64,000 bases of DNA from DATAXP01 sp963708675 (GTDB lineage Bacteria > Planctomycetota > Planctomycetia > Pirellulales > PNKZ01). The position numbers and the translations under genes are program-made. Each line of letters begins with the position of its first letter. Position 1 is the stretch's first letter. This document shows positions 43,660-52,060 of the stretch, one piece after another. The stretch is taken from NCBI GenBank assembly GCA_963708675.1, contig CAVPTO010000004.1:496001-560000 (forward strand), read 5' to 3'. Below the pieces are notes generated by a model. The model ran no database searches, had not been told where the DNA came from, and was given only the letters and a program-made list of their open reading frames with translations.

Positions 43660-44667
43660 ATGAGCAACAAACAAGACGACCTGCCCTCGACTTTAGTTCA
43701 GGCTATCCGGTTCTTTTCTGACCCGAAAGTCTGCATCGAATTCATGGCCAATCTTCGCTGGCCAAACGGTCCTGAGTGCCCGCATTGCGGTCGCAAGGAC
43801 GTCACGTTCCTTGAGAAGCAAGCAAGGTGGGAATGTAAGGGCAAGCATCCGAAGCGTCAATTTTCCGTTAAGGTCGGGACGATCTTCGAGGATAGCCCTC
43901 TTTCCATCGACAAGTGGCTGATCGCCATTTGGCTCGAAGCGAACTCGAAGAATTCGATTAGCTCCTACGAACTCGCCGACACGCTTGGCATCACGCAAAA
44001 GTCGGGCTGGTTCATGCAACAGCGCATCCGGCTCGCCATGCAAACCCGTAGCTTTAACAAGCCGCTAAGCGGTGAAGTGGAAGCCGACGAGACGTTCATC
44101 GGCGGCAAGGCTCGCAACATGCACCCTGGCAAGCGCAAGGCCAAGGGAAGCGGTACGGTCGGCAAGGCCGTCGTCATGGGCCTCCTTGAGCGTCATGGCG
44201 AAGTAAGAACGAAGGTCGTCGGCAACACGAAGCGCGTCACGCTTCATGCCGAAATTAAGAAGCACGTCGCTCCGGGATCGGAGCTATTCACGGATGCCCT
44301 CAAGTCCTACGAGACTCTCGCGGACCAGTACAAGCATCAGGTCATTGACCATGCTGAGTGCTACGCCAAGGGGAAGGTCCACACGAACGGTCTTGAGAAC
44401 TTCTGGGCGCTGTTTAAGCGCTGCATTAAAGGCACGCACGTCAGCGTTGAACCGTTTCACTTATTTCGTTACCTTGACGCCGAATGCTTCCGGTACAATA
44501 ACCGTGACCTGAAGGCCGTGGCCCGCTTCCTGAAAGCTGCAAAGGGAATCATCGGCAAACGCCTCACCTATGAGTCGTTGATCGGCGAGAGTCACGCGGA
44601 GGATCACACAGCGAGCGACAGCGCCGGGGGCGGCGCGTATGAGGCAACATATGTTCCTGCTTACTGA
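43660..44667 (+). CDS. IS1595/ISXO2-like transposase
   Basis: The 335-residue protein moves the surrounding element. The N-terminal zinc ribbon is GPECPHCGRKDVTFLEKQARWEC. The central GTIFEDSPLSIDKWLIAIWL leads into a helical region. The DDE/N-type catalytic core shows EADETFIGGKARNMH, ELFTDALKSYETL, and HTNGLENFWALFKRCIKGTH, where IS1595 members have an Asn or Glu. All conserved pieces are present and the frame is intact, so the enzyme could be active. The last 17 bases overlap the next gene's start. Confidence 0.93.
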   Translation: MSNKQDDLPSTLVQAIRFFSDPKVCIEFMANLRWPNGPECPHCGRKDVTFLEKQARWECKGKHPKRQFSVKVGTIFEDSPLSIDKWLIAIWLEANSKNSISSYELADTLGITQKSGWFMQQRIRLAMQTRSFNKPLSGEVEADETFIGGKARNMHPGKRKAKGSGTVGKAVVMGLLERHGEVRTKVVGNTKRVTLHAEIKKHVAPGSELFTDALKSYETLADQYKHQVIDHAECYAKGKVHTNGLENFWALFKRCIKGTHVSVEPFHLFRYLDAECFRYNNRDLKAVARFLKAAKGIIGKRLTYESLIGESHAEDHTASDSAGGGAYEATYVPAY

Positions 44668-45447
44668 AGCTGTCGATGAACTGTCGATTGGCGTCGGAAT
44701 GGAACGTGGTGTCATCGACCTGATTGCCTTTTCTACCGTCGTTGAGCAAAGCAGAAAGATTCTGCGGGTACTCGACCGAGACACCCTGATTTGGGGCCTT
44801 GCCAGAGCGGAAACGCACAGTCCTTTGCAGATGCGATATGTCGCCAAGCCTGTGGCCGAAGTGTATCAATATCAAACCGGCGTCGGCCTGGCGTATCTTG
44901 AACTGTTTCGCCAGCTTGAAGTCGGCAGCGGAATGCTGCCGCCCAGTATTCAACGAGCGATTCCTCATGCCGATAAAATGTTGCGAGTTCTCATCAGGCG
45001 TTCGGTCAAGGTAACTTTCAGTTCTCCGGCGCAGAACCGATCGCGCCGACTCGACGCGCCAGAAAGAATCTCCATGCCTGGAGCGCGTTAGGTCTCGGAG
45101 AATTCACCGACTACGTTGCAATCGAGGGCACGATCGAGGGTGCCAGTCGGCATGGCGGTGACAAGATATACGTTTATGACAAAATGACCGGGCATCGCGT
45201 AGAGTGCATTGTCTCTGCTGATAAGCTGCCTGATTTTCTTGAGCTGATGAAAACCGGCAAGCCGCGAGCGCTCGTGTATGGAAAAGCGCACTACAAAGAC
45301 GGACAGCCGCAAACGATCAAGGTAGAGAGCACCGAGCCCCTCCCCGATGCCTCGCAGCATCCAGGCTTGCGAGCCGTGCAGGGGATTAACATCACTGGCG
45401 GTATCGACTCCGTTGATTACGTTCGGGGCCTTCGCGATGCTCAGTAA
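44651..45447 (+). CDS. Passenger gene upstream of PIN gene, unknown family, one apparent frameshift
   Basis: The first frame (MFLLTEAVDELSIGVGMERG to DKMLRVL) is followed near 44989 by a one-base loss, after which HQAFGQGNFQFSGAEPIAP and the rest continue to 45447. The corrected product is about 265 residues. The N-terminal half looks helical. The C-terminal half is beta-rich (VAIEGTIEGASRHGGDKIYV, PRALVYGKAHYKDGQPQTIK). I do not recognise a family. Its stop overlaps the PIN start by 11 bases, the arrangement of many toxin-antitoxin pairs, so it may be the partner or regulator of the PIN protein (inference). Confidence 0.55.
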
Positions 45448-46112
45448 GCCGGCCGTCTACTGGGACTCGTGTGTTTTTATCGACTGGATAGAGAACACCC
45501 GCACTGAACGGATTAAAGTCATCAAGCCGGTGATCGAAGCCGCCGAAGCCGATGAGCTTTTGCTCGTGACTTCGGCATGGGGAATGGCCGAAGTCGTGCG
45601 ATGCACCGGAAAGAACCCCGTAACTGGCCAAGACAATCCTCTAACCGTCGATGACGAGCGAAAGATCGTCGAGTTTTTCAAGAGCCCGTTTATCGAGGTG
45701 CGCGCGCTCGATCGAATGATTGCTCAGCGCGAGAGCATTCGTTAGGCGCAGCAAGGAAGAAGGGTTCAAACTTCCGGTTGCCGACGCAGTTCATCTAGCA
45801 ACTGCGTCGTTTTATGGAATCACGATGCTGCACTCATTTGACGAGGCGCACCTAATTCCGCTAAGCGAAAAGTTTGGCAATCCACCAATCAAGATTAAGC
45901 ACCCCTATCACCGCCCACTTGATTCGCTGGGCATTCACCCAACTCTCCCAGGATTCGATGATGACAAAAGCACAGCCAGCGGAAACATCGAAGTCATCGA
46001 GCCCATTTCAGGCATTCAAAGAACTGACACAGCGGCTGCTGACGGTGCCGCGCAGCGAAGTGTCGAACCAGAAGGCAGCGAAAGCAAAGCCGGGCCGGAA
46101 GCCGAAGCGTAA
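45437..46112 (+). CDS. PIN-domain nuclease (VapC-like toxin candidate), one apparent frameshift
   Basis: PIN domains are metal-dependent RNases. The product begins MLSKPAVYWDSCVFIDWIEN with the first acidic residue, has LVTSAWGMAEVV with a Glu, and after a frame change near 45732 continues LPVADAVHLATASFYGITML and HSFDEAHL with the remaining acidic residues. A two-base loss in a CGCGCG-like run would explain the shift. The corrected length is about 225 residues, long for VapC because of an unusual Gly/Asp/Ser-rich tail. The tail overlaps the next small ORF in another frame, so the true stop may be earlier. Confidence 0.75.
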
Positions 46113-46119
46113 GCCGTAG
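45961..46119 (+). CDS. Small basic protein between PIN and methyltransferase genes
   Basis: The 52-residue ORF reads MTKAQPAETSKSSSPFQAFK then ELTQRLLTVPRSEVSNQKAA and a Lys/Arg/Pro-rich end. The pattern PF-x-x-F-x-x-L-x-x-x-LL-x-VP-x-x-E is familiar from small proteins found beside toxin-like genes in mobile DNA. The methyltransferase begins 8 bases downstream, suggesting coupling. It overlaps the tail of the PIN frame, and an upstream ATG at 45958 is also possible. Its role is unknown, possibly an antitoxin or DNA-binding accessory (inference). Confidence 0.5.
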   Translation: MTKAQPAETSKSSSPFQAFKELTQRLLTVPRSEVSNQKAAKAKPGRKPKRKP

Positions 46120-46127
46120 CATTCGCA

Positions 46128-47756
46128 ATGACGAATACTCTCTACTACGGCGACAATCTCTACGTTCTGCGCGACAGCATCGCGGACGAATCGGTCGATC
46201 TTATCTACCTCGACCCGCCGTTCAACTCGAAACGCGATTACAACCTGCTGTTCAGGTCGCCCAAGGGACAGCAGAGCGAAGCACAGATAACCGCCTTTGA
46301 AGATTCGTGGCACTGGGGCGAGCAGGCCGAGCGAGAGTACGACGAACTGCTGCATCAGCCGAACACGGACGTTGCTGAGCTGACGAAAGCGCTGCGATCG
46401 TTCCTGGGCGAGAACGACATGATGGCCTACCTAACAATGATGGCCAATCGCCTGATCGAATTGCATCGAGTTCTAAAGGCGAGTGGTTCGCTATACCTGC
46501 ATTGCGACCCAACGGCGTCGCACTATTTGAAGATCGTGCTAGATGGCGTGTTCGGCAAAGAGAGTTTTCGCAGTGAGATTAGCTGGAAGCGCTCAAGCGC
46601 TCACAACGACGCGAAGCAAGGCCGGATGCAACCGGGCAACATTCGCGATGTGGTTTTCTTTTACTCAAAGGCCGATCGGTGGACGTGGAACTGGCAGTAC
46701 ACACCATACGACGAGAGCTACGTCAGCGAGTTTTACAAGCACGTCGAGGAAGGTACGGGGCGGCTTTATCGTCTCGACAATCTGACGGCAGCGAAGCCGG
46801 GCGGCGACGTTTCTTACGAGTTCCACGGCACCTATCCATATAAAGGCCGCTTCTGGGCATACTCCCGTGAGAACATGGAGAAGTTTTACGCCGAAGGCCG
46901 GCTGTACTTTCCAAAAAACGGCGGCACTCCCGCCTACAAGCGATACCTAGACGAGATGCCCGGCGTTCCGCTGCAAAACGACTGGGACGACATTCGGCCA
47001 GTCCCCGCAAATGAATACCTTGGATACCCAACCCAAAAGCCGCTCGCGCTTCTGGAGCGAATCATCTCGTCTAGTAGCAACGAAGGCGATATCGTTCTTG
47101 ACCCATTCTGCGGCTGTGGGACCGCCGTTCACGCGGCCCAGAAGCTCAACCGTCAATGGATTGGCATCGACATCACGCACCTCGCTATCTCCCTCATCGA
47201 GAAACGGCTAAAAGACGCCTTCGGGCCGGCGCTCAAATTTGAAGTCCACGGCACGCCGACCGACGTCGACGCCGCTCGCGACTTGGCATCACGCGACAAG
47301 TACCAGTTTCAATGGTGGGCCGTGTCGCTCGTCGATGCGCAGCCGTATCAAGGCAAGAAGAAAGGCGCGGACACCGGCATCGACGGCCTGAAGTTCTTTC
47401 ACGACATCGAGGGCGAAGCGAAGAAGATCGTCGTCAGCGTCAAGGGCGGCGCAGCGCTCAAGCCCGATGACATAAGGGCTCTAAACCACGTCCGCGATCG
47501 CGAGGGGGCGGAGATAGCTCTATTGATCTCATTGGCCCAACCGACGGCCAAGATGCGAGCCGACGCCGCTTCTGCTGGCATTTATTCGTGGGGAACCGAC
47601 GACAAGATGAAAGCCTCGCGCGTTCAACTGCTGACCATCGAAGGCCTGCTGTCCGGCAAGCAACGGGCCGAGCATCCGGACTACATTCCGAACATCGGCT
47701 TCAAAAAGGCCAAGCGCGAAAAGCCGGCGGACCCGCAGAAGCGGCTCGGCCTTTAG
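46128..47756 (+). CDS. DNA methyltransferase fused to Mrr-like nuclease domain
   Basis: The 542-residue protein starts with a beta-class amino-methyltransferase, with motif IV before motif I: IYLDPPFNSKRDY (DPPF at 29-32) and VLDPFCGCGTAVHAAQKL (325-331 and on). It would methylate adenine-N6 or cytosine-N4 using SAM. From about residue 390 a second domain appears: YQFQWWAVSLV, GADTGIDGLKFF (Asp 415 and 419) and KIVVSVKGG (Lys 439), resembling the D...xVxVKGG core of Mrr/PD-(D/E)xK nucleases, though Ser replaces the usual Glu/Gln. One chain may therefore modify and cut DNA, but activity is inferred. It is the last gene in the transposon. Confidence 0.88.
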   Translation: MTNTLYYGDNLYVLRDSIADESVDLIYLDPPFNSKRDYNLLFRSPKGQQSEAQITAFEDSWHWGEQAEREYDELLHQPNTDVAELTKALRSFLGENDMMAYLTMMANRLIELHRVLKASGSLYLHCDPTASHYLKIVLDGVFGKESFRSEISWKRSSAHNDAKQGRMQPGNIRDVVFFYSKADRWTWNWQYTPYDESYVSEFYKHVEEGTGRLYRLDNLTAAKPGGDVSYEFHGTYPYKGRFWAYSRENMEKFYAEGRLYFPKNGGTPAYKRYLDEMPGVPLQNDWDDIRPVPANEYLGYPTQKPLALLERIISSSSNEGDIVLDPFCGCGTAVHAAQKLNRQWIGIDITHLAISLIEKRLKDAFGPALKFEVHGTPTDVDAARDLASRDKYQFQWWAVSLVDAQPYQGKKKGADTGIDGLKFFHDIEGEAKKIVVSVKGGAALKPDDIRALNHVRDREGAEIALLISLAQPTAKMRADAASAGIYSWGTDDKMKASRVQLLTIEGLLSGKQRAEHPDYIPNIGFKKAKREKPADPQKRLGL

Positions 47757-47759
47757 GCT

Positions 47760-47785
47760 GTCACTTAGCCAACTATATTATTACC
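47760..47785 (-). repeat. Right terminal inverted repeat of transposon
   Basis: Its reverse complement begins GGTAATAATATA and ends CTAAGTGAC, matching the left end at 24 of 26 bases. It starts 4 bases after the methyltransferase stop. Confidence 0.92.
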
Positions 47786-47793
47786 ATAAAAAG
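47786..47793. repeat. Target-site duplication, right copy (ATAAAAAG)
   Basis: Exact copy of the octamer at 43604-43611, lying immediately outside the right inverted repeat. Confidence 0.9.
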
Positions 47794-47971
47794 TGTATGC
47801 AGCGGCAGCAAGCACTGCCGCCGGCCAAACGTCATACCATGCGGAAACGAAGAACGCCGCGACGCAGAGGAGCGGCGACACGATTGTCGCGAAGCGCTGC
47901 AGGAAGGTCAGCGTCACCAAATCATGACCAAGATCGGAAAGCGTTGGTAGGCTCACGGGCTCCAATCGCAT
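47786..47971 (-). pseudogene. Fatty-acid desaturase, 5' part, disrupted by transposon
   Basis: The minus strand begins MRLEPVSLPTLSDLGHDLVT at 47971 and runs with a hydrophobic segment (ATIVSPLLCVAAFFVSAWYD, AAVLAAAAYTF) to the target duplication. Removing the element and one octamer joins ...AAYTFY to SYGSTSHDLVHGN of the 3' part without a frame change. Together they give 792 bases, that is 263 residues plus stop. It is therefore one gene split by the transposon. Confidence 0.85.
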
Positions 47972-48088
47972 CAGAGTTCCGACAAGGAGAATCGATAATC
48001 ACTAATGTACCTACCCCGAAATTGTAACGAACAAGACGTTCGACGTCACATTTGAGCTAGATAGGACGCTGCGCGTGACCCTAGGTGG

Positions 48089-48796
48089 TTAGGATTTCGG
48101 CAGTGTGAACGTCAGCGTCGTGTAGTCTTTCAACGCGGCGAATGCTTTGCCGTCTTGCTCACCCGGTTCGTTCGTCGTCGTGCCGACGTAGCAGCCGTAC
48201 ATTCCTGCCCCGGCCAGCGGCCAACGTGCCATTCCTTGCTCATCGGTTGTCAGCTCCACGCGGCTGCCATCGGGAGGCGTGGCTTTGATCGTCGCGCCGG
48301 CCAACGGCTTGCCGAGATGAAACGCCTTCAGCCGCACACCATCGCCGTCGAGCGTCGCCATCAATTCGATGCGTAGTGACTCGGTGGGCTTCGTGTCGGC
48401 CCACGTGCTCGGCGAACCGACGAGACACTTCGCCGTATACCGCAGCCACGAAGGCGGATTGCCGCCGAACTGAATGACGCCGAAGTCACTCGCCGCGAGA
48501 ATGGCCGAAGGCAGCGGGCCGGTCAGCTCCGTGCGGTATTCGCTTTCCTTTTTGTCGACGGGCATTTCGATCGTCTTCGTCGCGCCGTCGGTCGACCGCG
48601 TCCAGAACTGCGTCTTGGCCATGCGCTCGATCAGATCGGGATCCCAACCTCCCGGCTCACCGAAGCCGCTACGAACGAGCAGTCCCTCGGCATTTGGGGT
48701 CGCTTCAATCCAGACGAAGTGCGCGAGCGCTGCCTCAACGGTCACGGTCCATACGAGGACGACAAAACAGCTGCGGAACAGGAATCGGCCGGCCAT
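48089..48796 (-). CDS. Secreted DUF4198-like protein
   Basis: The 235-residue product has a signal peptide (FLFRSCFVVLVWTVTVEAAL, cleavage near ALA). The mature protein opens HFVWIEATPNAEGLLVRSGF, the pattern of DUF4198-type periplasmic proteins (H-x-x-W/F after the signal), and ends in a beta-sandwich carboxypeptidase-regulatory-like segment (GKPLAGATIKATPPDGSRVE). Members are often associated with metal handling. No metal-transport neighbour is present here. It is a single-gene unit. Confidence 0.65.
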   Translation of the reverse strand: MAGRFLFRSCFVVLVWTVTVEAALAHFVWIEATPNAEGLLVRSGFGEPGGWDPDLIERMAKTQFWTRSTDGATKTIEMPVDKKESEYRTELTGPLPSAILAASDFGVIQFGGNPPSWLRYTAKCLVGSPSTWADTKPTESLRIELMATLDGDGVRLKAFHLGKPLAGATIKATPPDGSRVELTTDEQGMARWPLAGAGMYGCYVGTTTNEPGEQDGKAFAALKDYTTLTFTLPKS

Positions 48797-48881
48797 GCTC
48801 TCGCTCCAAATAAATGAGACGCAGTCTCAATAGTCGCTGCGGCGATGATAGCGGGTCGCAGACACGCTGCCAAGAGTCGCT

Positions 48882-50174
48882 TTAGCGGACCGCGCGTGTT
48901 CGCCCCAACAATTTCTCGCGGCAGGCGATCAGCCCATCGGCAAGGGATTGGACCTCGCCGAGCGTGTTGTAAAAGTAGAAGCTCGCGCGGGCGCTGGCGT
49001 TTACGCCGAGACGCTTGTGCAGGGGCATCGCACAGTGATGGCCGGCGCGGACGGCGACACCGTGACGATCGAGCAACTGGGCGATGTCGTGGGCGTGGAT
49101 GCGGTCGAACGTGAAACTTACGATGCCCGATTTGTGCTCGGGTGCGGGGCCGAGGAACCGTATGCCGTCGATCTGACTGAGCAGCTCGTGAGCGCGGCTG
49201 CAGAGAAGCAACTCGTGCTGATGAATCGCGGCGAGGCCGATTTGATTTAGGTAATCGATCGCCGATCCGAGGCCGATGGCGGGGACGATCGGTGGTGTGC
49301 CGGCCTCGAACTTCGCGGGAAGCTCGGCAGGCTCGAAGCCGTCGAGCCGCACGCGGCGGATCATGCTGCCGCCACCCAGGAACGGCGGCATCGCGTCGAG
49401 CAGTTCGCTACGCCCCCACAACACGCCAACACCGCTGGGGCCGAGCATCTTGTGGCCACTGAAGGCTACAAAGTCGGCGCCCATCGCCTGCACGTCGGTC
49501 GCCAGATGCGGCACGCTTTGCGCGGCGTCGAGCAGCACGACGGCTCCGGCATCGTGGGCCATGCGAGTGATCTGTTCGACAGGGTTCACGGTGCCCAGCA
49601 CGTTCGAGACAGCCGTCACGGCGACGAGCTTGGTTCGCGAGTTGAGCAGTTTCGCGAACGCCTCGAGATCGAGACGACCATCGTCGGTGATCGGCGCGAA
49701 TCGCACGACGGCGCCCGTCCGCTCTGCCAGTTGATGCCACGGGACGATATTCGCGTGGTGCTCCATCTCGGTGAGCAGCACCTCGTCGCCGGCTTTCAAG
49801 TTGGCGTCGCCCCAACTGCGGGCAACAAGATTGATGCTCTCGGTCGTGCCGTGCGTGAAGATGACCTCTTCGCGCTTAGGGGCATTGATAAAGGCACGCA
49901 CCTTCTCGCGAGCTTGCTCGAACAGGTCGGTGCTCTGGTCGCTGAGCCAGTGGATGCCGCGGTGCACGTTGGCGTAGTGCTTTTCGTAGACGTCCACGAG
50001 CGATTGGATCACCTGCCGCGGCCGCTGGGTGGTGGCTGCGTTGTCGAGATAGACCAGCGGCACGCCACGTCCGGCGTCGGCATGGAGCGTCGTCGCCAGG
50101 ATCGGAAAATCGAGGCGGAGTCGGTCGACGTCGAGCGTTGGGATAGACAGCTGCGTGCTGGAGGCGGTGGTCAT
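48882..50174 (-). CDS. sufS: Cysteine desulfurase SufS
   Basis: SufS removes sulfur from cysteine, using PLP, and passes it to the scaffold. The 430-residue protein has YLDNAATTQRPRQVIQSLVD, the PLP-Lys segment FVAFSGHKMLGPSGVGVLWG, and the catalytic Cys in VRAGHHCAMPLHKRLG, the class-II (SufS) arrangement. The start at 50174 (MTTASSTQLSIP) is preferred because it overlaps the sufU stop by 4 bases (ATGA), while the frame stays open to 50309. sufU lies just upstream on the same strand. The partner sufCBD genes are some 17-25 kb away. Confidence 0.95.
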   Translation of the reverse strand: MTTASSTQLSIPTLDVDRLRLDFPILATTLHADAGRGVPLVYLDNAATTQRPRQVIQSLVDVYEKHYANVHRGIHWLSDQSTDLFEQAREKVRAFINAPKREEVIFTHGTTESINLVARSWGDANLKAGDEVLLTEMEHHANIVPWHQLAERTGAVVRFAPITDDGRLDLEAFAKLLNSRTKLVAVTAVSNVLGTVNPVEQITRMAHDAGAVVLLDAAQSVPHLATDVQAMGADFVAFSGHKMLGPSGVGVLWGRSELLDAMPPFLGGGSMIRRVRLDGFEPAELPAKFEAGTPPIVPAIGLGSAIDYLNQIGLAAIHQHELLLCSRAHELLSQIDGIRFLGPAPEHKSGIVSFTFDRIHAHDIAQLLDRHGVAVRAGHHCAMPLHKRLGVNASARASFYFYNTLGEVQSLADGLIACREKLLGRTRAVR

Positions 50175-50644
50175 GCCAGGTTGCGATCGCTGGTCGAGCC
50201 TTGCGGCGCAGGATTGCTCGAATTGCTGTTGCCGGCTTCGGCTGAATCGTTGGATTCGACGGGCGAATACAGCGCCGCCTGTAGCACCCGCCATGACAAC
50301 AGGCAGCATTTCTGCCGATTCGGCGTCAGGCGAGCCCCGAACAGCGTCAGCATGTCGGCGGCCGTCATGCGTTTGACGTCTTCCAGCGGTCGGCCTTCAA
50401 CGGCCTCCATCAACATCGAGGCCGACGCCTGGCTGATGCAGCACCCGTCGCCGCTGAACCAGGCCGATGCCAGCCGGCCGTCGTTGTCGACACACAGCTC
50501 GACGCGCACCACGTCGCCGCACAGCGGGTTGTCGTCCTCGTGGGCGTGCGTGGCCGTGGGGCAATGGCCACGGTGGAACGGCTCCTCGTAGTGTTCGAGG
50601 ATGTGCTCTTGGTAGATATCGTCTTCAGACGCGTCGGCAGGCAT
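50171..50644 (-). CDS. sufU: SufU-type Fe-S scaffold / sulfur-transfer protein
   Basis: The 157-residue protein matches SufU: YQEHILEHYEEPFHRG, NPLCGDVVRVELCV, SGDGCCISQASASMLMEAVE and RQKCCLLSWRVLQAALYSP. The three Cys sites plus Asp (CGD, GCCISQAS, KCCLLSW) hold zinc and accept sulfur from SufS. The C-terminus has a Ser/Asn-rich tail not usual in the family. The 4-base overlap with sufS implies coupled translation. Confidence 0.93.
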   Translation of the reverse strand: MPADASEDDIYQEHILEHYEEPFHRGHCPTATHAHEDDNPLCGDVVRVELCVDNDGRLASAWFSGDGCCISQASASMLMEAVEGRPLEDVKRMTAADMLTLFGARLTPNRQKCCLLSWRVLQAALYSPVESNDSAEAGNSNSSNPAPQGSTSDRNLA

Positions 50645-50799
50645 GTGCTTAAGTCTAGGAACGCAAGGCCCGAGCGACCAGGGGCTCGACGCATCGAAGG
50701 CGGGCTCAGGGACGTAATCTGGCGTTGACCGGGCAAAAAGGTCGGGTCTACGTTAAGATCACAACTTTCCAGGAAACGAGTGAGTTCGACGTCGCCGAC

Positions 50800-52026
50800 A
50801 TGCAAGTTGTCATCTTCGAGGATCAGCGCGTCCCGCAGCTTTATCCCGCAACGATTGGCCGCGCAGCCTGCGCGATCTCGTGCGGAAGCTACAACCTCGT
50901 CGAGTTGCTCGCGCCGTTGGGAAAGTTGCACGTCGTCGTTCGACCGCACTTAACCGAAATGTTGACGGCCGACGGATGGAATGTCGGCGTGCCGTCGGCC
51001 GTTCGCGATGGACTCGTGCTGGTCAACGCCCGGCTTGTGCCGTCGATCGCCACGCTGAACGAAATCAAACGACTCGTCGCAGCTGGCCGCCACGGGGTGC
51101 TGAAGCAAGGCGAGGTGATCGTTTTAGCGATCGTGCCGACGGGAAAAGCGCCTGCCGACCTGAAGGCCGACGGTCTCGATCGCTGGGCGCAATCGCTCGA
51201 CCCGCTTGCCGCGAATGTTGAGTTGCCGATGTTCGACTACCCGCACGACATTGTGCGGCATCATCTGACGACGCTTGAATCGAACCTTGCTCACCGGCTC
51301 ACGAACGGCGTTTTCGAGGAAGTCGCCGACGGCGTGTTTCTTGGCGCGGGGGCGAAGCTTGGCCAGTTCGTCGTCACCGACACCTCGGCAGGTCCGATCG
51401 TGCTCGACGAAGGCGCGACCGTCGGGCCGTACTGCTACATGAGTGGCCCGTCGTATCTGGGTCGTGGATCGCGCGTGTTGGAACATGCGGCGATCAAAGA
51501 TGGCGTGGCGCTGGGGCACACGACGAAAGTCGGCGGCGAGGTCGAGTGCTCGATACTCGAACCCTACACCAACAAGCAGCATCACGGCTTCATGGGACAC
51601 AGCTACCTCGGTTCGTGGGTGAACCTAGGGGCCGGCACGTGCAACAGCGATCTGAAGAACACCTACGGCCAGGTACACATGGATTACCATGGTCGCAGCG
51701 TTCCGACCGGTATGCAGTTCCTCGGCTGCATCATCGGAGACTACGCCAAGAGCGCGATCAACACGGGCATCTTCACCGGCAAAACCGTCGGCGTGTGCAG
51801 CATGCTGTACGGCTTCGTCACGACGAACGTCCCGAGCTTCGTGAACTACGCGAGGCTGTTCGGGCAGGTGACCGAAGCGTCGGTCGAGGTGATGATCAAA
51901 GCCCAGGCGCGGATGTTCGCGCGTCGCAATGTCGAGCAGCGGCCATGCGATATTCAACTTCTGCACGATATGTACGAACTGACGCGGCACGAGCGGCAAA
52001 TTGCCGGCGAGCCACTGTCGCTATGA
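50800..52026 (+). CDS. GlmU-like putative sugar nucleotidyltransferase with left-handed beta-helix
   Basis: The 408-residue protein begins MQVVIFEDQRVPQLYPATIG, the start of the NTP_transf_4-type GlmU-like family (start chosen there, although the frame is open to 50725). The C-terminal half has left-handed beta-helix hexapeptide-like turns (VLDEGATVGPYCYMSGPSYL, GDYAKSAINTGIFTGKTVGV) and the conserved YLGSWVNLGAGTCNSDLKNT. Family members are proposed to make nucleotide sugars (sugar-1-phosphate plus NTP). It is upstream of metF, whose start lies 34 bases after its stop. Confidence 0.78.
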   Translation: MQVVIFEDQRVPQLYPATIGRAACAISCGSYNLVELLAPLGKLHVVVRPHLTEMLTADGWNVGVPSAVRDGLVLVNARLVPSIATLNEIKRLVAAGRHGVLKQGEVIVLAIVPTGKAPADLKADGLDRWAQSLDPLAANVELPMFDYPHDIVRHHLTTLESNLAHRLTNGVFEEVADGVFLGAGAKLGQFVVTDTSAGPIVLDEGATVGPYCYMSGPSYLGRGSRVLEHAAIKDGVALGHTTKVGGEVECSILEPYTNKQHHGFMGHSYLGSWVNLGAGTCNSDLKNTYGQVHMDYHGRSVPTGMQFLGCIIGDYAKSAINTGIFTGKTVGVCSMLYGFVTTNVPSFVNYARLFGQVTEASVEVMIKAQARMFARRNVEQRPCDIQLLHDMYELTRHERQIAGEPLSL

Positions 52027-52060
52027 TGATGCAAATCCCGAGCACCCCATTCAGCGATTC

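Larger units (their letters stand above)
43612..47785 (+). mobile_element. IS1595-family transposon with defence-type passenger genes
   Basis: A 4174-base element bounded by 26-bp inverted repeats and flanked by the 8-bp duplication ATAAAAAG. It carries, all on the plus strand and tightly packed, an ISXO2-like transposase (43660-44667), an unknown gene (44651-45447), a PIN-domain gene (45437-46112), a small basic protein (45961-46119) and a methyltransferase-nuclease fusion (46128-47756). The last stop lies only 3 bases before the right inverted repeat. It interrupts a fatty-acid desaturase. IS1595-family elements with passenger genes are known (established knowledge), but I cannot say whether this combination has been described. 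Confidence 0.92.
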
